NCBI GenBank assembly: GCA_007118235.1
Contig: SKRY01000033.1
Span: 1 to 5,154, forward strand
Source: Candidatus Hydrogenedentota bacterium
GTDB lineage: Bacteria > Hydrogenedentota > Hydrogenedentia > Hydrogenedentales > SLHB01
Direction: 5' to 3'
Length of the DNA: 5,154 bases
Each line of letters starts with the position of its first letter. The first letter of the stretch is position 1. The translations under genes were made by a program, and so were the position numbers. Of this stretch, positions 1 through 4,833 are shown one piece after another. Under the pieces are notes generated by a model. It made no database searches. It saw only the letters and a program-made list of their open reading frames with translations, and had not been told where the DNA came from.

Positions 1-29
1 TCCCTGCGCGTCATACCTCGTTCGTTCAT
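1..29 (-). CDS. 5' end of an unidentified gene, truncated by the window edge
   Basis: Only the first nine codons are visible, reading M-N-E-R-G-M-T-R-R. The start is supported by an AAGGAGAG Shine-Dalgarno sequence about nine bases upstream and by continued minus-strand orientation with all neighbours. A second in-frame ATG lies five codons in. A short, polar, arginine-rich leader of this kind fits the start of a type IV prepilin or pseudopilin (often M-x-R-R-G-F-T-L-I-E in PVC-type bacteria), but the diagnostic prepilin cleavage motif would lie outside the window, so this is only a guess. Any protein with a basic N-terminus would look the same. The gene is separated from the upstream glycoside hydrolase by 296 bp and probably has its own promoter. 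Confidence 0.6.
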
Positions 30-36
30 GATGCCA

Positions 37-44
37 CTCTCCTT
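37..44 (-). promoter_or_regulatory. Ribosome binding site of the truncated left-end gene
   Basis: On the minus strand the sequence AAGGAGAG stands nine bases before ATG at 29-27. It is close to the anti-Shine-Dalgarno complement and is the main reason for calling a gene here. Confidence 0.6.
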
Positions 45-148
45 GGTTGCTGTTGACGTTCCCCCGGCGGGAACACCCTGCCTCTCCGCGGAACCCGGCG
101 CACCGGACCATTTGGAATCCGTGGAGTCTGTGTAATTAACAGTCTCTC

Positions 149-178
149 ATTATGGCGCAGATGAACGGCGTTGTACAA
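149..178 (-). promoter_or_regulatory. Weak candidate promoter for the truncated left-end gene
   Basis: On the minus strand CATAAT (154-149) matches five of six bases of the sigma-70 -10 box. An 18-base spacer separates it from TTGTAC (178-173), a poor -35 that matches only the leading TTG. Transcription would begin near 142 and leave a leader of roughly 110 bases before the ATG at 29. Two AGCTTGT direct repeats overlap the upstream side (192-186 and 181-175), which could be an activator site compensating for the poor -35. Confidence 0.25.
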
Positions 179-248
179 GCTTTACACAAGCTGGCCGCGG
201 CGTCCCGGCGGTTCGCTATGAATGAGATGGATAGATGGCGAGAAAAGG

Positions 249-294
249 GCTTGTCCCCGGAGGAGTTGGCGCACATTCGTATCCGGGGACAAGC
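249..294 (-). terminator. Perfect 13-bp inverted repeat, candidate terminator of the glycoside hydrolase gene
   Basis: The arms GCTTGTCCCCGGA (249-261) and TCCGGGGACAAGC (282-294) are perfectly complementary around a 20-base spacer. The repeat begins 31 bases past the hydrolase stop codon. In the minus-strand transcript the stem is followed by CCTTTTCT, a short U-rich run, so it could act as an intrinsic terminator. The long loop and the only four-base T run make it a weak example. The alternative is a DNA operator or protein-binding palindrome. Confidence 0.45.
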
Positions 295-325
295 GGGTTC
301 ATTGAAGGATATACGATGCGGGGGC

Positions 326-2902
326 CTACCGTGGGCTTAACTCATACCAGATCGTCTCGTACTCCACGTCAACCCGGATATCCTCCTCCGCACGGCCCGC
401 GATCTCCGCCTTGTGGGTTCCGTCGCCCGCCAGCGCCCAGGCGCTGAGATCACGGTTCCCATCAATGCTCACCGTCACGGGCACGCCCTCACAGATCGTG
501 GGTCCATGCCCCCATTCGCGACGCACCGTCGTCCGCTCCTCATTCCACCCCATCTGTTGATTCTCGACGCCGTTGAGCGCGACGAGCAGCATCTGCTCCG
601 ACTCCGCCAGCGGCCGGTCATCCATGCTCGTGAGCGCGACGGCGGCATAACCGTTGCCCGTGGCGCCAATATCGAAGCGCACACCGTCAAGCTCGAACGC
701 GCGGCCCGCGATCGGTCCGAGCAGCACCTTGGTGTTGGGCGTGTCCACAACAAAAACGCCCCCATCGTCTTCCTCGGACCACCACTGCACGGGGTCCCGC
801 GCATCCGCGCCGCCGTTGGTCATAAGCTTGGGCTCGTCCTCGCTCGTCCAATCAACGTAAAGACGCCGGCGCAGCGCATCTTCACGCTCAATGCCCGCCT
901 GACTCCAAAGAGGCCCCGCGGTGTTTCCATGCTCCCTCACGAACTCCGCGATACGGCCGCGTGGCAAGAGCAGCGTCGCGGATTCGCTTGCGGCCGGCAC
1001 ATCACCGCGCCGAAACAAATTCGCCGCCACGGGGAACATCGCGAGCGCCGCCGGATCGCTCTCCATCCGGAAGTAGCTTCTCACCCGGCTCTCCGTCCAG
1101 TCCTCGGGATGCGCGCCATAGTCGAATTGAAAGACGCCGTCCCAATCCTGAAGCCCCGCGAACGCGGCGAACATCGGCATGCCCTCCGCCCGGTAATCGT
1201 TTGGGGCGGGGTGGTTGTACTCACTCACGGTGTAGGGCATGTCCGTGATTCGGTACATCGATAGGCGGGTAAGCGTGTCATCGCCCAACTCGGCGGTCAT
1301 CGGGCTGTTGCGGATGAACCACTCGCCAGGATCCCACGGGGTTCCCGGAAAGTGGGGATGCTGCCAATAAGCGTGTGTGTCAATGTAATCCATGCGCGAC
1401 TCGCGCAAGAGCCCGGCCGCGCCGCCGTACGTCGCTTGCGTGTTGGTGACTGCGGCCTGTAATCCGAGTTCGTCCTTGAGCAGCTCGTACATCTCCGTGG
1501 TGTACCGCCGCTCAAGCTCCATGACAAAACTCAGCCAGTCCGTGTGCGCTTGCGGAACCGCGCTTGCGGTGGGAAGCTCCACGTCACCCTGCTCGATGCT
1601 CTGGTCCTCCGCCAACCCGTACACTCCTCCGGGGCGAAGCGAGATGTCCGCGTACCAGACTTCGCCGAGCACGTTCCGGTTGTTGAAACTTAGGCGGGTG
1701 TTGTCGGGCAGGGGATCGTCCGCCATGAAGGTCAAGCTGAACTCCCGCCATTCCTCGCCAAGTTCGATGGTCTCATCAAGGCCAGCCATCCTCCAATCGG
1801 GCGCATCATGGCGGATGCTGACGTGAATCTCGCGCGGCGGATCCGCTTTCGCGGCGAAGCTTAGGGTATACGGCCGGCCATCCTCGAACGTGTGCCCCCT
1901 TTGATGAACCTGAAAGTCCCAGTGCTGCGCGCCGGGGTTCGTCAACTCCGCCCGAATCACACGGCCGCGCTCGGAGTCCTCCATGGTCTCCAACACCGCC
2001 TCGGCGGGGGACGGCGCCTCCAGCACCCACTCGTCGACGCCCTGTTCAAGCTCGGGATCGCGCAGCATCTCGTCGCCAAGGGGCTCCGAGCCGCCGTCCC
2101 ACGCCGCGCGCAGGGCCTCGGTATCCCCATATTGTTCCTCTAGCCACTCACACCACAACGCGCGCAGGGTTGTCGCGTAAGGCTCGGGCAGTGTGTGCAA
2201 TTCCCGGCCGAGCGCAAAGCGGACAGCCGAGTTCTCGTTGGTAATCTCCACCATCGCCACGCACGGTTCATCGACGTAGGCGTTGCCGGTGTAGGGGTTG
2301 ACGTGGGTGAGAAGCTCGCGCGCGTACTCGCGCTGCAATTCGATCATGCGCGGCTCGAAGTAATTCAGTCCCTTGTCGTAGCGCGGGCGCAGGTCCGGGT
2401 CGGGGAAGCCATCCGCCTCGGTGAACTGACGGGAGACATGAAGGTTGATGTTCGAGTAAATCCCGTGCTCCCTGAGCTGGTAGATGAGCCAGTCGAGGCG
2501 ATCAAGCTGCTCGGCATCGATGTGCTGATGATCGTCGTAGGCAGGGTCCCAGATTCCGCGCGGAGCATGATGACGATCGAGGTGATGGAACCGCACGATG
2601 TTAATGCCAAGCGCCGCCATTCTTCGGGCGATCTCGGGAGCGCGTTCCTTCTCGGGAAAGGCGTCGGCGAAGGTAAGGTTGGTTCCAAGAAAACGAATGC
2701 GCTCTCCATCGCCGGTGACAAACCGCCCGTCTTCGATTCGGACGAACCCGGAAGCGCCCGCGGGCCCGGCGTTATACCTCGCCACATCCACGATGCTGTC
2801 CTGAGCGATCATGGGGATGACAAACTCGAACCATCCATCGGGGGGCTCCGCCCAACTCGCCGCGGCTACGAGGCACGCCAGCCATATCATAGCTCTACGC
2901 AT
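326..2902 (-). CDS. Secreted GH-A clan (GH5/cellulase-like) glycoside hydrolase with an inserted carbohydrate-binding-like domain
   Basis: The 858-residue product should hydrolyse a beta-linked polysaccharide or oligosaccharide outside the cytoplasm; the substrate cannot be read from sequence. Residues 1-18 form a signal peptide (Arg-Arg, hydrophobic core, S-W-A cleavage site). Barrel strands begin near RIRFLGTN (68-75), followed by GINIVRFHH (99-107) and NINLHVSR (151-158). The acid/base is probably Glu223 in EITNEN, and the nucleophile Glu561 in TVSEYNHP. Between them, residues ~279-427 look like a CBM4/9-type beta-sandwich, flanked by WLEEQYGDTEALRAAW and the later barrel strands. Residues ~620-858 form a beta-rich C-terminal region. 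The text recalls 'cellulase family' proteins of Planctomycetes-like bacteria; the exact CAZy family is unresolved. I chose ATG 2902 because AGGAG lies six bases upstream and it directly begins the signal peptide. ATG 2908 is too close to that site, and the start at 3127 adds 75 unlike residues. Confidence 0.85.
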   Translation of the reverse strand: MRRAMIWLACLVAAASWAEPPDGWFEFVIPMIAQDSIVDVARYNAGPAGASGFVRIEDGRFVTGDGERIRFLGTNLTFADAFPEKERAPEIARRMAALGINIVRFHHLDRHHAPRGIWDPAYDDHQHIDAEQLDRLDWLIYQLREHGIYSNINLHVSRQFTEADGFPDPDLRPRYDKGLNYFEPRMIELQREYARELLTHVNPYTGNAYVDEPCVAMVEITNENSAVRFALGRELHTLPEPYATTLRALWCEWLEEQYGDTEALRAAWDGGSEPLGDEMLRDPELEQGVDEWVLEAPSPAEAVLETMEDSERGRVIRAELTNPGAQHWDFQVHQRGHTFEDGRPYTLSFAAKADPPREIHVSIRHDAPDWRMAGLDETIELGEEWREFSLTFMADDPLPDNTRLSFNNRNVLGEVWYADISLRPGGVYGLAEDQSIEQGDVELPTASAVPQAHTDWLSFVMELERRYTTEMYELLKDELGLQAAVTNTQATYGGAAGLLRESRMDYIDTHAYWQHPHFPGTPWDPGEWFIRNSPMTAELGDDTLTRLSMYRITDMPYTVSEYNHPAPNDYRAEGMPMFAAFAGLQDWDGVFQFDYGAHPEDWTESRVRSYFRMESDPAALAMFPVAANLFRRGDVPAASESATLLLPRGRIAEFVREHGNTAGPLWSQAGIEREDALRRRLYVDWTSEDEPKLMTNGGADARDPVQWWSEEDDGGVFVVDTPNTKVLLGPIAGRAFELDGVRFDIGATGNGYAAVALTSMDDRPLAESEQMLLVALNGVENQQMGWNEERTTVRREWGHGPTICEGVPVTVSIDGNRDLSAWALAGDGTHKAEIAGRAEEDIRVDVEYETIWYELSPR

Positions 2903-2908
2903 TGTCAT

Positions 2909-2913
2909 CTCCT
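2909..2913 (-). promoter_or_regulatory. Ribosome binding site deciding the glycoside hydrolase start
   Basis: AGGAG (2913-2909 on the minus strand) is six bases from ATG 2902-2900 but abuts ATG 2908-2906. Spacing therefore favours the inner start, whose product opens directly with a signal peptide. Confidence 0.65.
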
Positions 2914-2975
2914 CTCGGAACAGTTTTCCGTTTCCGGGCGCCCACATGAAGGAAGGGCGCTCCACACCGTTTCGA

Positions 2976-3004
2976 TGAATATCACAAGGCGAAAGCTTTG
3001 TCAA
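2976..3004 (-). promoter_or_regulatory. Candidate sigma-70-like promoter of the glycoside hydrolase gene
   Basis: The minus strand has a perfect -35 hexamer TTGACA at 3004-2999. Two -10 candidates follow: TATTCA (2981-2976) after 17 bases, or GATATT (2983-2978) after 15 bases with a TGT extension just before it. Both match the consensus only moderately. Transcription starting near 2970 would give a leader of about 65-70 bases. The promoter lies inside the upstream extension of the open frame, which argues against the longer start. Confidence 0.45.
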
Positions 3005-3128
3005 CCGCCGCACAACACCCCAATCGCCGGAGAAAGCGGTGGGGCGGGGGATGTTGTTCGGTGGAGCAGCGTCTTGATCCCGCGATCGGGCAACACGTTG
3101 AAAGCGTCCGAGGGAGTTGTCCGCCACA

Positions 3129-3148
3129 AGCCGGACGCTCTCCCGGCT
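3129..3148 (-). terminator. Small hairpin after the HAD gene, weak terminator candidate
   Basis: A 6-bp stem (AGCCGG at 3129-3134 with CCGGCT at 3143-3148) encloses an 8-base loop 21 bases past the HAD stop. No T run follows on the minus strand, so intrinsic termination is doubtful. Chance formation in GC-rich DNA is possible. Confidence 0.2.
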
Positions 3149-3169
3149 CTCGCGCCAAGCGGGCGTAGC

Positions 3170-3883
3170 CTACGTCACCAGGCGGGGCAGTATGCCCAGG
3201 AACTCGTTCCATGAGGTGAACGTGTAGTCCGCGCGGGTGGCGCCGAGATGACGGGTGTTGTCTTCGGCGAATAGGGCCGCCTTGGCCTGAACCCCCAGCG
3301 CCCCTTCCACGTCGGTGTATTCGAGATCGCCAATGTGCAGGAGTTCGCTCGGCTCGACGGCGAGTTGCTGGGCCGCGGTCTTGAACATGGCGGCTTGCGG
3401 TTTCGACACTCCGAGTTCGTCACTAAACACCATCGCTCCAAGGTAAGGCATGAAACCGTGGCGGTCGAGCAGCACCCGCAAGGAACTGCCGGGGCTCATG
3501 CCGGAATCGGACACGATGCCGACGGGAACGAGCCCAGCCGCCTCGCGCACGGCGTCCAAGGCGTTGTCGATGGGCACGGGCGAATAATGAATAATGGCCG
3601 TGGCGAACACCTCCGCCAGTTCCTCGGCTTGAGCCCGTTCCAGATCGATCCCCAGCTCCTCGCTCACGATACGGACCGCGTCCAGGGGAGTGAGGGTCTC
3701 CTGGCGTTCGACGTGATGCTGCTGAAAAATGGGGTTGACGGCTTCCAACGCTTTAAGCACGGCGTCTTCCTCGGCGCCCGTCATGCGGGCGGCTGCGCTC
3801 GCGCGCAACCGCCACCGCTCCGGCGCGCCTTGATCGCGGAACAGGGTGCGCCAGAAATCAAATGTGATTGCTCGTATGGCCAT
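3170..3883 (-). CDS. HAD-superfamily hydrolase with a D-x-W motif I
   Basis: The 237-residue cytoplasmic protein has the four HAD motifs in order. Motif I is ITFDFWRTL, with nucleophile Asp9 and Thr13. Motif II is VGIVSDSG, with Ser125. Motif III is VSKPQ, with Lys161. Motif IV is HIGDLEYTD, with the metal-binding pair Asp186 and Asp191. A helical cap of type C1 fits residues ~17-105. Trp11 stands where phosphatases carry the second, acid/base Asp; haloacid dehalogenases carry Tyr at that place, and Trp variants are known among unassigned HADs. It is therefore safer to call it a HAD hydrolase than a phosphatase. Length is normal for the family. GGGAG lies five bases before the chosen ATG. It sits 45 bp downstream of the acyltransferase gene and is probably cotranscribed with it; the substrate is unknown. 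Confidence 0.88.
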   Translation of the reverse strand: MAIRAITFDFWRTLFRDQGAPERWRLRASAAARMTGAEEDAVLKALEAVNPIFQQHHVERQETLTPLDAVRIVSEELGIDLERAQAEELAEVFATAIIHYSPVPIDNALDAVREAAGLVPVGIVSDSGMSPGSSLRVLLDRHGFMPYLGAMVFSDELGVSKPQAAMFKTAAQQLAVEPSELLHIGDLEYTDVEGALGVQAKAALFAEDNTRHLGATRADYTFTSWNEFLGILPRLVT

Positions 3884-3928
3884 GGGGTCTCCCGTGAAAT
3901 ACTGCTTGAATAAGGTGCGCAGGAATGG

Positions 3929-4567
3929 CTACGGAAGCGGAGTGGTGTCCGTGGACGACCCGCTTTTGGATACATCCATGTAACGATCCTTGTGTATCCC
4001 ATGCCGCTCCACGAGTTCCTCGAACAACTTCTGCTTGGAAGGCGGCACATTCTCGGTGCGGTGGGCCACCTTCCGCGCGGGCGAGCCCGCCCAGATTTCG
4101 TAGGAACCCACGTCCTTGGTGACGATGCTGCCCGCATGAATCACGGCGCCTTCGCCAATGGTCACGCCCGGCATGATGTAACACCGGCTCCCGATCAAAC
4201 AACTGTCCCCGATGATGATGGGTTGGGCGATCTGAGGGGTGTAGCGCCAATGTTCCTTGGTCCCGTACACCAGATGATTGGTGTCGCGGATGACCGTGAA
4301 CTCGGCGATGCCGGTGTAGTTGCCAATCTGCACGAGCTTGGTGGATTCGATGATGCAGAAGTAGCTGCACCCCGAACGGTCCCCAAACACGATCTTGCCT
4401 TCCCCATGGGTGCGCAGAATCACGTTGTTGCGGAACCGGCAGTATTTTCCCAGCTCCACATGACCGTCCACCTCAAGGTACTTGTGGGGAAAACGGCAGT
4501 GTTTTCCTTTCTTGGCGAACTTCAGGCCGTGGCGCCAAGTGCGCCACATGCGGACTAGACTGCTCAT
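3929..4567 (-). CDS. Hexapeptide-repeat (left-handed beta-helix) acyltransferase
   Basis: The 212-residue product belongs to the LbH acyltransferases (WbbJ/WcaF/maltose-acetyltransferase-like), which transfer an acetyl or other acyl group from an acyl-CoA to a sugar or similar acceptor in the cytoplasm. Imperfect hexapeptide turns run from about residue 32 (VDGHVELGKYCRF) to 155. The clearest are IIIGDSCLIGSRCYIMPG (117-134) and VTIGEGAVIHAGSIVTKDVG (135-154). The typical end IWAGSPARKVAHR (158-170) closes the helix. His98 in IRDTNH is the likely catalytic base. A basic N-terminal helix (MWRTWRHGLKFAKKGK) and a charged tail of about 40 residues flank the helix. The ATG at 4567 follows a modest GAGAG ribosome binding site; the frame is open to 4711, but those residues look non-coding. 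The acceptor is unknown; surface polysaccharide or glycolipid modification is a plausible inference. Confidence 0.88.
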   Translation of the reverse strand: MSSLVRMWRTWRHGLKFAKKGKHCRFPHKYLEVDGHVELGKYCRFRNNVILRTHGEGKIVFGDRSGCSYFCIIESTKLVQIGNYTGIAEFTVIRDTNHLVYGTKEHWRYTPQIAQPIIIGDSCLIGSRCYIMPGVTIGEGAVIHAGSIVTKDVGSYEIWAGSPARKVAHRTENVPPSKQKLFEELVERHGIHKDRYMDVSKSGSSTDTTPLP

Positions 4568-4623
4568 GGTACTCTCTTTTGAAAACGAACTCCCGCGGCG
4601 CGTAAAGACAGTCAACCTGACGT

Positions 4624-4639
4624 GCGGCGCAACCGCCGC
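4624..4639 (-). other. 6-bp hairpin with tetraloop in the acyltransferase leader
   Basis: GCGGCG and CGCCGC pair around a GTTG loop (minus-strand sense). It would lie in the 5' leader if the nearby -10 candidate is used. No T run follows and no known leader motif is recognised. Confidence 0.3.
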
Positions 4640-4651
4640 CAGGGAGGCGTT

Positions 4652-4660
4652 AGTGTAACA
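4652..4660 (-). promoter_or_regulatory. Weak extended -10 candidate for the acyltransferase-HAD unit
   Basis: On the minus strand TGT precedes TACACT (4657-4652), a four-of-six match to the -10 box with an extended TGn element. The sequence 17 bases upstream (GTATTC) is a poor -35. If used, transcription would start near 4645, about 78 bases before the acyltransferase ATG. Confidence 0.2.
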
Positions 4661-4679
4661 CACCAAGGCGGACGGAATA

Positions 4680-4708
4680 CGATTCGGCCGCGATTGCCCT
4701 GCGAATCG
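4680..4708 (-). other. 7-bp stem-loop whose loop can pair with the start of the glnA 3' region
   Basis: CGATTCG and CGAATCG pair around a 15-base loop, directly abutting the long hairpin at 4709-4748. The loop contains GGGCAATCGCG (minus-strand sense), the exact complement of 4822-4832. Confidence 0.4.
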
Positions 4709-4748
4709 CATCCCCCCGAGTCCCGGGGGATTAGGACTCAGGGGGATG
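4709..4748 (-). terminator. Long imperfect hairpin downstream of glnA
   Basis: The arms at 4709-4723 and 4734-4748 pair at 14 of 15 positions, with a single C/A mismatch (4717 against 4740), around a 10-base loop. The stem stands 85 bases past the glnA stop and is by far the most stable local hairpin in this gap. No T run follows on the minus strand, so it is more likely a Rho-related 3' end, a stabilising 3' structure or a palindromic repeat element than a classical intrinsic terminator. Confidence 0.4.
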
Positions 4749-4809
4749 TTGAGAGGGAACCCATGGAGGCGCCCAGGGAGGGAACTCTGGATTAATCGCT
4801 CAAGAACTC

Positions 4810-4825
4810 GCCCGAAGCTCCGGGC
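4810..4825 (-). terminator. Short hairpin immediately after glnA
   Basis: GCCCG and CGGGC pair around a 6-base loop starting nine bases after the glnA stop, followed on the minus strand by GAGTTCTTGAG. The stem is short and the T content low, so termination is uncertain. Its 5' arm overlaps the right arm of the 11-bp inverted repeat. Confidence 0.25.
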
Positions 4826-4833
4826 AATCGCGA

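Larger units (their letters stand above)
30..325. other. Intergenic region between the glycoside hydrolase and the left-end gene
   Basis: This 296-bp stretch separates two minus-strand genes. From right to left it holds the 13-bp inverted repeat at 249-294, the AGCTTGT direct repeats at 175-192, the palindrome TTGTACAA at 171-178, a CATAAT -10-like box at 149-154, and the ribosome binding site at 37-44. A plus-strand reading frame of 62 codons (152-340) crosses it, but it has no Shine-Dalgarno sequence and includes the inverted repeat, so I do not call it a gene. I see nothing convincing between about 45 and 145. Confidence 0.6.
2903..3169. other. Intergenic region between the HAD hydrolase and the glycoside hydrolase
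   Basis: This 267-bp gap stays open in the hydrolase reading frame back to 3127, but the implied residues show no domain or signal peptide. It contains the TTGACA promoter element near its left third and a small hairpin close to the HAD stop (AGCCGG/CCGGCT). The gap and promoter suggest that the glycoside hydrolase is transcribed separately from the acyltransferase-HAD pair. Confidence 0.6.
4689..4832. repeat. Perfect 11-bp inverted repeat enclosing the glnA 3' hairpins
   Basis: CGCGATTGCCC at 4689-4699 and its exact complement GGGCAATCGCG at 4822-4832 face each other across about 120 bases. The right arm ends one base short of the glnA stop codon. The arms could pair in RNA as a long-range stem or be the ends of a small palindromic mobile element. 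I see no target-site duplication beside them. Confidence 0.45.
4568..4833. other. Structure-rich gap between glnA and the acyltransferase gene
   Basis: This 266-bp gap has no gene I can support. It carries the stems listed separately, an 8-bp direct repeat GAGGGAAC at 4753-4760 and 4778-4785, and the weak extended -10 box near 4655. No known riboswitch or structured RNA family is recognised by eye. Confidence 0.55.

Noticed and set aside
152..340. Plus-strand frame of 62 codons in the left intergenic gap
   Set aside because: No Shine-Dalgarno sequence, weak codon bias, overlap with the 13-bp inverted repeat and the hydrolase end, and opposite orientation to all other genes. Not impossible, but unsupported.
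413..1264. Plus-strand frame of 283 codons
   Set aside because: It lies wholly antisense to the glycoside hydrolase; the translation is rich in His, Arg and Pro without any domain, typical of a shadow in GC-rich DNA.
2867..2902. Lipoprotein signal (L-A-C at residues 8-10 of the hydrolase)
   Set aside because: The hydrophobic stretch before Cys10 is too short and continues after it; an ordinary signal peptide cleaved after S-W-A fits better.
2195..3214. Plus-strand frame of 339 codons
   Set aside because: Antisense to the signal peptide and barrel of the hydrolase and running into the HAD gene; no recognisable domain or ribosome binding site.
3335..3913. Plus-strand frame of 192 codons opposite the HAD gene
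   Set aside because: The minus strand here encodes all four HAD motifs, so this is a shadow frame.
3992..4558. Plus-strand frame of 188 codons opposite the acyltransferase gene
   Set aside because: The minus strand encodes clear hexapeptide repeats; the plus translation has no recognisable features.
4568..4711. N-terminal extension of the acyltransferase by 48 residues
   Set aside because: The extension has no family resemblance, crosses the leader hairpin and a -10-like box, and the inner ATG has a modest ribosome binding site.
4689..4832. Small insertion element with 11-bp terminal inverted repeats
   Set aside because: No target-site duplication is seen beside the arms and nothing inside is coding; kept only as an alternative explanation for the structured region.
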